NCBI RefSeq assembly: GCF_900177545.1
Contig: NZ_FXBQ01000001.1
Coordinates: 186,001 to 250,000, forward strand
Direction: 5' to 3'
DNA length: 64,000 nucleotides
Origin: Maritimibacter sp. HL-12
GTDB lineage: Bacteria > Pseudomonadota > Alphaproteobacteria > Rhodobacterales > Rhodobacteraceae
In this document: piece after piece, positions 35,511 through 43,852 of the stretch
Layout of the letters: every line of letters starts with the position of its first letter
Position numbering within the stretch: the first letter of the stretch is position 1
The notes under the pieces: model-generated
The model's input: only the letters and a program-made list of their open reading frames with translations
Databases searched by the model: none
What the model was told of the DNA's origin: nothing
Translations under genes and position numbers: made by a program

Positions 35511-35957
35511 ATGCCTGGATCCCGGCCAGCGATCACGCAATATTTCACTTGGACAAGCCCCGGTCCGCTGCCCGATCCCGCTGCCGTGGCGACGGACCAT
35601 GAAACCTTCTACCGCAACACGCCCGAAGGGCTCGGCCCGCAGGCCGCGGGCATCGCCAAGCTGATCGCGGCCCAGGTTCCTCGTGGCGCCCGCGTGCGCG
35701 ATATCGGTTGCGGACAGGGGCGCGACGCCTTGCCGCTGGCGCGCGACGGCTGCGACGTGCTCGGCGTCGATATCACCCGCTTCACCCCCGAGGGCCACGT
35801 CGGCCTGTTGCTCTGCAACCGCACCCTGCGCATGTTGCCCGCACCCAGCCGCACGGCGGTGCTGGCCGGTCTGCTTGCGGTGATCAGGGCTCACCCGGCC
35901 GGGTGGGCGCTGCTGCACAACAGCCGCAACACCCTGCGCGCACGGCGGCCGGCCTAG
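35511..35957 (+). pseudogene. Degraded SAM-dependent methyltransferase (TehB-like), internal deletion
   Basis: A 148-residue reading with ATDHETFYRNTPEGLGPQ followed by the S-adenosylmethionine loop VRDIGCGQGRDALPLARDGC and DVLGVDIT. It then jumps directly to a later family segment, VGLLLCNRTLRMLPAPSRTA, and stops soon after. Full-length relatives have roughly 30 residues between these parts and a longer C-terminus. The frame is intact, but the cofactor-binding fold would be broken. No ribosome site is visible. It lies on the plus strand inside an otherwise leftward block, and its stop overlaps the end of the TauE gene. A short functional protein cannot be ruled out. Confidence 0.5.
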
Positions 35958-36712
35958 CCGAACAGCGGCAAGCCGGTCAGGATCGCCCCGGCGATCACGA
36001 CGTAGGCCAGCCCCCGGAAGGCGCGTTCGCGTTCAGGCCGAAACAGGCCCTGCCCCACCACCATTCCCGCCGCGTAGGGCACGGCGAGGAGCACCGCGAG
36101 CCAGATCGCCGTCGCGTTCACCAGCCCGCGGGCGAAGAGGTTGGCGACGATGCCGAGATCGAGCAGGGCAAGGAACAGGATGGTATTGGCGCGCACCCGG
36201 GCCGCTTCCAACTGGCCTGCGAGGTAGAACAGGATCACCGGCGGCCCGGTCAGCCCGGTGGTGCCGCCAAGCACCCCCGCAACCGCGCCGATCGCCCCAA
36301 GCCCGGCACCGCGCACCTGCCCGCGGTAGCGCCAGCCGGTCACCAGCGCGGCCAGCGTGAGCGTCGTCGCCACGGCCACCAGCCAGCGCAGCACGTCGCG
36401 CTCGACCCAGCTCAGGAGCCAGACGCCGAGCGGGGCGGTCAGGATCGCCGCCCCCGAAAGCACCGCCACCTCGCGCCGGTCGGCCTGGCGAAACGCCCGC
36501 GGCACGATCAGTGGCCATGTCAGCATGCCCGAAACGGTGACAATCACGATGGCGACCGGCACCGGCAGGAAGATCGCCCCCACCGGCATGAAGATCAGCG
36601 CGGTGCCGAAGCCGGTGAAGCCACGCACAAGGCCGGCGAGAATGAAGGTGGCAGCGAGCCAGGCGAGGCCGGGGCTGGAAAGTGCCCCGGCCAGCGCCTC
36701 AGGCGTCGACAT
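35954..36712 (-). CDS. TauE/SafE-family anion exporter
   Basis: 252 residues with seven or eight helices. The N-terminal FILAGLVRGFTGFGTALIFM and the second-half GGTTGLTGPPVILFYLAG are the two family repeats. Relatives export sulfite, sulfoacetate or other organosulfonates; the substrate here is unknown. The ATG lies 14 bases inside the end of secF, which would couple it to secF translation. A longer start nine codons upstream lies further inside secF and is less likely. Confidence 0.87.
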   Translation of the reverse strand: MSTPEALAGALSSPGLAWLAATFILAGLVRGFTGFGTALIFMPVGAIFLPVPVAIVIVTVSGMLTWPLIVPRAFRQADRREVAVLSGAAILTAPLGVWLLSWVERDVLRWLVAVATTLTLAALVTGWRYRGQVRGAGLGAIGAVAGVLGGTTGLTGPPVILFYLAGQLEAARVRANTILFLALLDLGIVANLFARGLVNATAIWLAVLLAVPYAAGMVVGQGLFRPERERAFRGLAYVVIAGAILTGLPLFG

Positions 36713-37667
36713 CAGCGAACTGTGTGCCCGCCTCGCCATCGGGCTTCGACCAGTCGCGCTTCACGCCAAGCTTGAGCAGCACGGCGGAGGCCACGAAGAC
36801 CGAGGAATAGGTGCCGATCACGATCCCGAAGGTCATCGCGAAAACGAAGCCGCGGATCACGTCGCCGCCCAGCACGATCAGCGCGATCAGCGCCACGAGG
36901 GTGGTGCCCGAGGTCATCAGGGTGCGGCTCATGGTCTCGTTGATCGAGACGTTGAGCACGTCCTTGAGGTCCATCACCTTGAAGCGGCGCAGGTTCTCGC
37001 GCACCCGGTCGAAGACGACGACGGTATCGTTGAGCGAATAGCCGACGATGGTGAGCAGCGCCGCGATGATCGCGAGATCGAACGGGATCTGGAACACCGC
37101 GAAAATGCCGATGGTGATGATCACGTCATGCACCAGCGCCGCCACCGCGCCCACCGCAAACTGCCATTCAAAGCGCAGCCAGATATAGACGAGCACCGCC
37201 GCCATCGCCGCGAGCACCGAGTAGATCGCAGTCATGATCAACTCGCCCGACACCTTCGGCCCCACGCTTTCGACCGAGGCGAAGCGGATCTCGGGGGCCA
37301 CCGCGCGCAGGGCATCCTCGACCGCGCGGATCGTCTCGGGGCTCACCGATTCCTCCGCGCCCTGGGCCTGGATCCGCACCATGGCGACGTGCTGATCCTC
37401 GTCGAAGCTCGGATCGAAAACCTCGGAGATGGCAACATCGCCCAGCCCGAGCGGGGTGATCGCGTCGCGGTATGCCCCGACGTCGATCTCCACCTTCGCC
37501 TCGGTGCGGATCGTCGTGCCGCCGCGGAAGTCGATCCCGAAGTTCAGCCCGATGAACAGGAAGGCGAGGATCGAGCCCACGAAGAGCACCCCCGAGAACC
37601 CCAGCGTGATCGGGAGCCGGCCGAAGAAATCCCAGCTCGTATTGTCGGGAACCAGTTTCAGGCGCAT
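36699..37667 (-). CDS. secF: Protein translocase subunit SecF
   Basis: Part of the SecDF motor that uses the proton gradient to pull proteins through SecYEG. The product is 322 residues with six helices of the RND type. The first periplasmic motif NFGIDFRGGTTI and the TM4-5 region VGYSLNDTVVVFDRVRENLR are diagnostic. It starts one base before the secD stop on the same strand and is followed by the TauE-type gene overlapping its end. Confidence 0.96.
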   Translation of the reverse strand: MRLKLVPDNTSWDFFGRLPITLGFSGVLFVGSILAFLFIGLNFGIDFRGGTTIRTEAKVEIDVGAYRDAITPLGLGDVAISEVFDPSFDEDQHVAMVRIQAQGAEESVSPETIRAVEDALRAVAPEIRFASVESVGPKVSGELIMTAIYSVLAAMAAVLVYIWLRFEWQFAVGAVAALVHDVIITIGIFAVFQIPFDLAIIAALLTIVGYSLNDTVVVFDRVRENLRRFKVMDLKDVLNVSINETMSRTLMTSGTTLVALIALIVLGGDVIRGFVFAMTFGIVIGTYSSVFVASAVLLKLGVKRDWSKPDGEAGTQFADVDA

Positions 37668-37668
37668 G

Positions 37669-39330
37669 TCAGACCTCGATCGTCTTGGGGCGGCGGCGTT
37701 CGAACCAGAACACGATCATCAGCCGCGTGATGTAGATCGCCGTGAACACGCTGGTGATGATCCCGAGCGCGAGGGTCACCGCAAAGCCCTTCACCGGCCC
37801 CGAGCCCATCAGGAACAGGATCGTGGCGGTGATGAAGGTGGTGATATTGGCGTCGATGATCGCCGAGAGCGCCTTCTCGTAGCCCAGCTCGATCGCCCGC
37901 GCCGGGCCGCGGCCTGCGCGGATCTCCTCGCGGATGCGCTCGAACACCAGCACGTTGGCGTCCACCGCCATGCCGATGGTCAGCACGATCCCGGCGATAC
38001 CGGGCAGCGTGAGCGTCGCCCCGATCGCCGAGAGCAACCCGAACACCAGGCCGACGTTGAGAATGAGCGCCACGTTGGCGATCAGCCCGAACCAGCCATA
38101 AGACAGCCCCATGAACAGCAGCACGCCGGCGAAGGCCACCATCGAGGCGATCCGCCCGGCCTCGATCGAATCGGCGCCGAGCTCCGGCCCGATCGTGCGC
38201 TCCTCGAGAAAGGTCATCTCCGCCGGCAACGCACCCGCGCGCAGCAGCACCGCGAGATTGGTCGATTCCTCCACCGAGAAATTGCCGGTGATGATCCCCG
38301 ACCCGCCGGGGATAGCCTCGTTGATGCGCGGGGCCGAAACCACCTCGCCGTCAAGCACGATGGCGAAGGGTGCCCCGACGTTGGCGGCGGTGTAGTCGCC
38401 GAACTTGCGCGCGCCGGTGACGTTGAACTGGAAGTTCACCGCCGGCTGGCCGTTCTGGTCGAAACTCGGCTGGGCGTTGGTCAGCTCCTCACCGGTCACC
38501 ACCGGGCTTTGCTCCAGCACGTAGAACACCCCCTCCTCGTCCAGCGACGGCAGAAGTTGCTGGCGCGGACCGGGCCGGGTGGACGGATCGGTGGTGCGGC
38601 TGATCACCGGCTGGAAGGTGAGCTGCGCGGTGGTGCCGATCAGGGCCTTGAGTTCGTCGGCCGAGCCAAGCCCCGGCACCTGGATCAGGATGCGCCGCTC
38701 GCCCTGGCGCTGGATCGTCGGCTCACGGGTGCCCACCTCGTCGACCCGGCGGCGGATGATCTCGAGCGATTGCTGGATCGTGCGGTCATCGGTCGCCACC
38801 TGTTCGGCCTCGGACAACTCCACGGTGATCACGTTGCCTTGCGCACTCACCTCGATGTCGTTCGCGCCCATGCCGGTGATCGTCACCACCGGCGACGCCA
38901 GTTCGCGCACCGCCTCCAGCGCCTCGGCGATCCCGGACTCGTTCTCGATCCGCACCTGCAACTGGCCGCCCGGCGCGTCGATCCGCTGGATCCCGCCAAC
39001 CAGGTCGCGCTGGTCGCGCAGCGCGTCGCGCACCTCGGGCCAGAGCGCATCGATCCGGTGTTCATAGACGTCCTCGACCCGCACCTCGGCGAGCAGATGC
39101 GCGCCGCCGCGCAAATCGAGCCCGAGGTTCACCAGGCTCGACGGCATCCACGTCGGCCAGGCCGACAGATCGGCCTCGCGCTCCGGGCTCGGCCCGAATT
39201 GCTCGATCGCGGCGGCGGCATCGTTGTGCAGCTCGACGCGGGAATAGAACAGGTTCGGCAGCGCCGCGGACAGCCCCGCCAGCACCAGCAGGATGACAGC
39301 AATCCGTCTCCACAGGGGATATTGCAGCAT
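37669..39330 (-). CDS. secD: Protein translocase subunit SecD
   Basis: The larger SecDF partner, 553 residues. The first helix (RIAVILLVLAGLSAALPNL) precedes the long periplasmic P1 region with NLGLDLRGGAHLLAEV and PGLGSADELKALIG. The C-terminal five helices carry GMAVDANVLVFERIREE, with the conserved Asp of the proton path. It follows yajC after 30 bases and precedes secF by one base, the usual yajC-secD-secF order. Confidence 0.96.
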   Translation of the reverse strand: MLQYPLWRRIAVILLVLAGLSAALPNLFYSRVELHNDAAAAIEQFGPSPEREADLSAWPTWMPSSLVNLGLDLRGGAHLLAEVRVEDVYEHRIDALWPEVRDALRDQRDLVGGIQRIDAPGGQLQVRIENESGIAEALEAVRELASPVVTITGMGANDIEVSAQGNVITVELSEAEQVATDDRTIQQSLEIIRRRVDEVGTREPTIQRQGERRILIQVPGLGSADELKALIGTTAQLTFQPVISRTTDPSTRPGPRQQLLPSLDEEGVFYVLEQSPVVTGEELTNAQPSFDQNGQPAVNFQFNVTGARKFGDYTAANVGAPFAIVLDGEVVSAPRINEAIPGGSGIITGNFSVEESTNLAVLLRAGALPAEMTFLEERTIGPELGADSIEAGRIASMVAFAGVLLFMGLSYGWFGLIANVALILNVGLVFGLLSAIGATLTLPGIAGIVLTIGMAVDANVLVFERIREEIRAGRGPARAIELGYEKALSAIIDANITTFITATILFLMGSGPVKGFAVTLALGIITSVFTAIYITRLMIVFWFERRRPKTIEV

Positions 39331-39360
39331 GGGGGGCCTCGCCTCTGGCCGCGCGGGGCC

Positions 39361-39690
39361 TCAGCCCTCGGCGGGCTCGGTCTTCGACATCACCTGAACG
39401 ACAGCCGCGCGGGTCATCCGCGCCTTCACGCCGGTGGCGATCTCCACCTCGATCTCGCCATCGTCCTTGACCTTGGTGACCTTGCCGATCAGCCCGCCCT
39501 GGGTGAGCACCTGGTCGCCACGGCGCAGCGCGTTGCGCATCGCCTCGTCCTGCTTGAGCTTTTTCTGCTGCGGGCGGATCAGGAAGAACCACATGATCCC
39601 GAACACGAGGATCATCGGGATCAGCATGGAGTTGAGCAGCCCGCCACCAGGGGCGGCGGCACCTTGGGCGAAGGCGGGTGAGACGAACAT
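39361..39690 (-). CDS. yajC: Preprotein translocase subunit YajC
   Basis: A small inner-membrane partner of SecDF, 109 residues. One membrane helix (MLIPMILVFGIMWFFLI) follows an Ala/Gly-rich N-terminus, then RPQQKKLKQDEAMRNALRRGD and a basic domain (VLTQGGLIGKVTKV). This matches YajC well. It opens the leftward sec block. A hairpin and a possible promoter are upstream (39714-39773). Confidence 0.95.
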   Translation of the reverse strand: MFVSPAFAQGAAAPGGGLLNSMLIPMILVFGIMWFFLIRPQQKKLKQDEAMRNALRRGDQVLTQGGLIGKVTKVKDDGEIEVEIATGVKARMTRAAVVQVMSKTEPAEG

Positions 39691-39713
39691 CTGGCATTCC
39701 CTTTGTCACACGG

Positions 39714-39729
39714 GGGGGGAGCTCCCCCC
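39714..39729. repeat. Perfect 16-base GC palindrome between yajC and the pentapeptide gene
   Basis: Six G, AGCT, six C form a perfect palindrome, with two further G on the left. It is about 24 bases from the yajC start and would form a very stable stem in the yajC leader. It may be a folded regulatory element or a simple low-complexity accident. Confidence 0.5.
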
Positions 39730-39746
39730 ATTCGATTGGCGCGCAC

Positions 39747-39773
39747 CCTATATGGGGGCCTTGGGGTTGGCAA
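39747..39773 (-). promoter_or_regulatory. Possible yajC-secDF promoter
   Basis: On the minus strand TTGCCA (39768-39773) and TATAGG (39747-39752) are separated by 15 bases, shorter than the ideal 17. It is placed about 57 bases upstream of the yajC start. The spacing makes this only a suggestion. Confidence 0.28.
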
Positions 39774-39816
39774 GCAATCGGGCGCGGTGTTTGATGCGCG
39801 GGGTGGAGGGGCGATA

Positions 39817-41139
39817 ATGAGTGCCGAAGAAAACAAGAAGACGTTATCCGATTGGCTCGGTCTCCAGTGGAAACCGGACTACGGCCAGAACCGCGTCTGG
39901 GGCGGCTTTCTCGGCTTTGCGATCCAACTGATCGCTGCCGCCCTCGTGCTGATCGCCCTCGGCCTGCTCGTTGCCTTTGGCGTCTCGATCTATGCGGCCA
40001 TATCGGCAGGCACCGAAATCACCGGCGAAGCGATCCGCAACGTGGGCCTCGCCCTTGCCGCTGTCTTTGGTGCCCCCTTCCTTGTCTGGCGCAGCATCGT
40101 GGCCCAACGCCAAACCGATATCGCCGAACAAAGCCAGATCACAGACCGGATCAACAAGGCGGTGGAAAACCTCGGGGCGACGCGCACCCTGCGCGACGCG
40201 GATGGCAACGAAGCCCACGCCCCCAACCTCGAAGTCCGCATCGGCGCGATCTATGCGCTGGAACGCATCGCGCAGGACAGCTTGCGCGATCACGTCCAGA
40301 TCATGGAAATCCTCACCGCCTATGTGCGGGAGAATGCCAAGGCCGAGGACGCGGAACAAAGCCCCAGCGCCCGCTGGTCGGCGGCTTATAAGGCAGGCGA
40401 AGGCGATGACGCTACGAAGGCGGCCCATGCCGAGGCACAAACCGGCCTTACCAAACAGGCCGCGCTCGACGAAACGAGGCGCTGGGTAAGGGCGCTGCAG
40501 GCGCCACGCACCGACATCCAGGCCGCGCTCACCGTGATTGGGCGGCGCAGCGCCGAGCAGAAGACCCGCGAGGGGGATGACACAAGGCAAAGCGCGAGTG
40601 GCTACCGGCTCGACCTGCGAAAGACCATTCTTAGGGGCGCGGACCTGTCTAACCTCGATTTCGCCAAGGCCCGGCTCGACGGGGCGCGTCTAGACAGGGC
40701 GGGCCTCTGGAACGTGCGCCTCGATGAGGCAGGTCTCACCAAAACGCATTTGGAGTGGACAGCCCTCAATCATGCGCATTTCGAAGGAGCGAATCTCACA
40801 GAGGCGCACCTGGAGGGAGCGTTTCTCTTTAGTGCCCAACTGCAAGGCGCGCACTTCTTTGAGACGCACCTCGATGAAGCTACTGAATTTCGTGCAGCCG
40901 ACACAAACCTTGCGGCGCTGCGACAGGTGGACCTGACAGGAATTAACCTGACCCTCGAGCAGGTCGCCGTGATGTTCGGCGACGGCTCGGTGATCCTGCC
41001 CGAGACCATCCCCCGCCCCGTTCATTGGCCGAGCGACAACCTCGACTGGAGCGACTTCCAAGCCGAATGGACCCTCTACAAATCCGACCCCGCCACCTAC
41101 CTCCCCCCGCAAGACCGCCCCGACCCCGGCACGCCCTGA
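39817..41139 (+). CDS. Membrane-anchored pentapeptide-repeat protein
   Basis: 440 residues. Two N-terminal membrane helices (near 28-55 and 70-90: FAIQLIAAALVLIALGLLV and LALAAVFGAPFLVW) precede a helical region containing RIGAIYALERIAQDSLRDH. From about residue 260 the chain has pentapeptide repeats of the A(D/N)LXX type (LRGADLSNLDFAKARLDGA, then LEGAFLFSAQLQGAHF). Such repeats form a right-handed four-sided helix. The combination is frequent in Rhodobacteraceae and has no assigned function. GGAGGGG precedes the ATG. A longer in-frame start at 39703 has no ribosome site. Confidence 0.85.
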   Translation: MSAEENKKTLSDWLGLQWKPDYGQNRVWGGFLGFAIQLIAAALVLIALGLLVAFGVSIYAAISAGTEITGEAIRNVGLALAAVFGAPFLVWRSIVAQRQTDIAEQSQITDRINKAVENLGATRTLRDADGNEAHAPNLEVRIGAIYALERIAQDSLRDHVQIMEILTAYVRENAKAEDAEQSPSARWSAAYKAGEGDDATKAAHAEAQTGLTKQAALDETRRWVRALQAPRTDIQAALTVIGRRSAEQKTREGDDTRQSASGYRLDLRKTILRGADLSNLDFAKARLDGARLDRAGLWNVRLDEAGLTKTHLEWTALNHAHFEGANLTEAHLEGAFLFSAQLQGAHFFETHLDEATEFRAADTNLAALRQVDLTGINLTLEQVAVMFGDGSVILPETIPRPVHWPSDNLDWSDFQAEWTLYKSDPATYLPPQDRPDPGTP

Positions 41140-41160
41140 CACCGCAAAACCGCCCCCGCC

Positions 41161-41182
41161 CCTGCCATACGCCTGCCATACG
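41161..41182. repeat. Tandem 11-base repeat upstream of serS
   Basis: CCTGCCATACG occurs twice in direct succession (41161-41171, 41172-41182). A similar TTTGCCATACC is at 41235-41245, just before serS. They could be regulator half-sites or replication slippage. This is the main content of the 140-base gap. Confidence 0.5.
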
Positions 41183-41279
41183 TTTTGCCGACACTGTGCC
41201 GACGCCGATTTCCGGCTTTCCCCGGGCCGGGCTTTTTGCCATACCTCACCGCGCGCGAACCTGAACCAGGGGCCAGACC

Positions 41280-42572
41280 ATGCACGATATCCGCCTGATC
41301 CGCGACAACCCGGACGCCTTCGACGCCGCCATGGCGCGGCGCGGTCTATCCGGCGTATCGGCGGAGGTTCTGGCCCTCGACGAGGCCCGCCGGGGCGCGA
41401 TCACCGAAGCCGAGGCGGCGCAGGCCGAGGCCAACAAGGCGGCCAAGGAAGTCGGTGCGGCCAAGGCCCGCGGCGACGACGCCGAGTTCGAGCGGCTGCG
41501 CGCGCTGGTGGGGGACAAAAAGGCGCAAGTTCAATCTCTTAACGACGAAGCCAAGGCGAAGGACGCCGCCCTCGCCGCGCTGCTCATGGGCCTGCCCAAC
41601 ATCCTTGCCGACGACGTGCCCGAGGGTGCGGACGAGACCGAGAACGTCGAGATCCGCCGCTGGGGCACGCCCCGCGCCTTCGATTTCACGCCCGTGGAAC
41701 ACTACCAGCTTGCCGCCACCCGCGCCGGGCTCAACTTCGAGCTTGCCGCCAAGCTTTCGGGCTCCCGTTTCGCCGTGCTTTCGGGCGCCGTCGCCCGCCT
41801 CCACCGCGCGCTGGCCCAGTTCATGCTCGACACCCATGTCACCGAGAACGGCCTCACCGAAGCCATCACCCCGGTGCTGGTGCGCGAGGAAATGATGTTT
41901 GGAACCGGGCAGTTACCCAAGTTCGGCGAAGACAGTTACCAGACCCGCGAAGGCTGGTGGCTGATCCCCACCGCCGAGGTCACGCTGACCAATTTCGTCA
42001 ATGGCGAGGTCGTCGAGGCGGGCGATCTGCCGATGCGCTACGTCGCCCATACCCAGTGCTTCCGCTCCGAGGCGGGCAGCGCCGGGAAAGACACCGCCGG
42101 CATGCTGCGCCAGCACCAGTTCGAAAAGGTCGAGATGGTCTCGATCACCGCCCCCGACCAGTCCGAGAACGAGCACGAGGCGATGACGCGCCGCGCCGAG
42201 GATATCCTCGAACGTCTCGGCCTGCCCTACCGCACGGTCCGGCTCTGCTCGGGCGACACCGGCTTCGGCGCGCGCCGCACCCATGATATCGAGGTCTGGC
42301 TGCCGGGGCAGAACAGCTACCGCGAGATCTCGTCGGTCTCCACCACCGGCGATTTCCAGGCCCGCCGGATGAACGCGCGTTTTCGCCCCGAACCCGGCGC
42401 GAAACCAGAGTATCTCCACACCCTGAACGGCTCCGGCCTCGCCGTCGGGCGCTGCCTGATCGCGGTGCTGGAGAACGGCCAGGAGGCCGATGGCTCGGTC
42501 ACCCTGCCCGCCGCCCTCTCGCCCTGGCTCGGCGGCAAGACCCGGCTCACCGCCGAGGGCGGCCTGGCCTGA
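41280..42572 (+). CDS. serS: Seryl-tRNA synthetase
   Basis: A class II synthetase that charges tRNA-Ser, 430 residues. The N-terminal coiled-coil arm is seen in residues 30-110 ([20 protein letters not shown]). Motif 2 appears as [20 protein letters not shown] followed by QFEKVEM, and motif 3 as [17 protein letters not shown]. The start ATG matches the usual [22 protein letters not shown]-terminus. It appears to be monocistronic, with copy C of the hairpin repeat after the stop. Confidence 0.96.
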   Translation: MHDIRLIRDNPDAFDAAMARRGLSGVSAEVLALDEARRGAITEAEAAQAEANKAAKEVGAAKARGDDAEFERLRALVGDKKAQVQSLNDEAKAKDAALAALLMGLPNILADDVPEGADETENVEIRRWGTPRAFDFTPVEHYQLAATRAGLNFELAAKLSGSRFAVLSGAVARLHRALAQFMLDTHVTENGLTEAITPVLVREEMMFGTGQLPKFGEDSYQTREGWWLIPTAEVTLTNFVNGEVVEAGDLPMRYVAHTQCFRSEAGSAGKDTAGMLRQHQFEKVEMVSITAPDQSENEHEAMTRRAEDILERLGLPYRTVRLCSGDTGFGARRTHDIEVWLPGQNSYREISSVSTTGDFQARRMNARFRPEPGAKPEYLHTLNGSGLAVGRCLIAVLENGQEADGSVTLPAALSPWLGGKTRLTAEGGLA

Positions 42573-42607
42573 TTTCGCCCCGGGCTGCGCCCGGGCCGAC
42601 CCGGGGC

Positions 42608-42654
42608 GGGGGGCCCGCCCCCCGATCCCCCCGGAGTATTTGATCCAGGAAAAG
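42608..42654 (+). repeat. Dispersed intergenic hairpin repeat, copy C
   Basis: A hairpin GGGGGGC, loop CC, GCCCCCC, then GATCCCCCCGGAGTATTTGA and CCAGGAAAAGG. A second stem (CCCGGGC, loop TGC, GCCCGGG, at about 42579-42595) lies just before it. The element sits between the convergent ends of serS and the DUF2235 gene and may act as terminator for one or both. Confidence 0.65.
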
Positions 42655-42699
42655 GATGGTCCCGGTCGGCGCGATCTGGCCGGGCACGGCCGGGTTCGG

Positions 42700-43848
42700 T
42701 CACGCGCCGGTCAGGGCATCGAGCACCGGTGCCAGCGTCGGCGGCCGCCAGTCGGTGCGCCTCAGACGTTTGCGCGCGGCGGCGCTCACCGTCGCGGGAT
42801 CGGGCGCGCCGGTCCCGGGATCTTCCGGCAACACCCGGTCGGCCAGGAACAGCCCCCAAAGGTTGGACATCGCGGGACGCTGCGCCGCGCCTTGGTCGTC
42901 GGCGCGCGCGTCGGCGCAATCGGTGAGGGCGGCCAGCCGGTCGGGGCGGAAGGCCAGCCCCTCGGCCCCGGCCCCCGCCGCGATCCATTCGGTGGCGAAG
43001 GCCGACAACTCCGGCACCCGGCCAGAGCCGCCGACGATGCCGTGGTTGCCGGGATACCACTCTTGCCGGTAACGCGCCGCCGCCCCCAGCTGCGCGCCGT
43101 TCAGCCGGGCGAGGTTCGACCACAGCGCAGGCGGAAAATGCCGCCGCCGCTCATCGACCGCCACAGCGTGGCGCGCCGCGCGAACCGAGCTTGAAAGCTC
43201 CATGTCGTGAAAGGCGTAGCGCCGGTTCAGCAGCCGGGGCAGCGCGCCGAGAAATCCCGGCAACCCAAGCGCGCCGACGGTGTCGTAGACCCCGAGATAG
43301 GCAATTTGCAGCGCCGGGTGATCGTTCATCCCGCGCGCCTCGCGCCAGTCGCGTTCCTGCCCGCTGGTGGGGGTGTCCGGCGAAAGGCTTGCGCGAAACA
43401 GCATCGAGGCTTCGCTGTTGGGGTGGGTCTCGGACCCGCGGGCGCGATACATCTCCATCGCCTCCGGGATCCGGCTGGTGGCGGTTGCCGGCGGGATTCC
43501 CGCGCTGCGGATCAGGCCCGCGAGCGAGCGCGCGGTATAGGCCCCGCGCGAAAACCCGAAGATGAATACCTCGTCGCCCGGCTCGAAGGTGAAGATCAGC
43601 GACCGGTAGGCCTCGACGATCCGGGTATCGAGGCCCCAGCCGAAGGCCCCGCCCATGATCCGGTCGGACAGCCGGGCGAGCCGCGTCACGCCCTGCCCGA
43701 TGCCGACACCGGGGATGTAGAGCACCACCTGTGGCGCGCCGTCCGCGGCCACCGGCGCGACCGCCTGCGCCAGCCGCACGACATGGGTGGGCGTTGCGGC
43801 GTCAGCCCGGTTCCAGGTGCCGTCACAGAAGATCGCGATGCGTTTCAC
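42700..43848 (-). CDS. DUF2235 alpha/beta-hydrolase-like protein
   Basis: 382 residues. The N-terminus KRIAIFCDGTWNRADAA and the GFSRGAYTARSLAGLIR segment, with nucleophile Ser100 in GFSRG, define the DUF2235 family. This family includes Tle1-type phospholipase effectors of type VI secretion, though many members are standalone hydrolases of unknown substrate. No immunity-like lipoprotein, VgrG or PAAR gene is nearby, so an effector role is unsupported. The start is GTG at 43848 with GAGGG upstream. It begins four bases after the desaturase stop, so the two are probably co-transcribed and may both act on lipids. Confidence 0.82.
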   Translation of the reverse strand: MKRIAIFCDGTWNRADAATPTHVVRLAQAVAPVAADGAPQVVLYIPGVGIGQGVTRLARLSDRIMGGAFGWGLDTRIVEAYRSLIFTFEPGDEVFIFGFSRGAYTARSLAGLIRSAGIPPATATSRIPEAMEMYRARGSETHPNSEASMLFRASLSPDTPTSGQERDWREARGMNDHPALQIAYLGVYDTVGALGLPGFLGALPRLLNRRYAFHDMELSSSVRAARHAVAVDERRRHFPPALWSNLARLNGAQLGAAARYRQEWYPGNHGIVGGSGRVPELSAFATEWIAAGAGAEGLAFRPDRLAALTDCADARADDQGAAQRPAMSNLWGLFLADRVLPEDPGTGAPDPATVSAAARKRLRRTDWRPPTLAPVLDALTGA

Positions 43849-43852
43849 GCCC

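Noticed and set aside
37429-39681. A 750-residue plus-strand open frame across secD and yajC
   Set aside because: secD and yajC are certain on the minus strand.
42700-43848. DUF2235 protein as a type VI secretion effector
   Set aside because: No VgrG, PAAR, Hcp or immunity-like gene is adjacent, so an effector role is not supported here.
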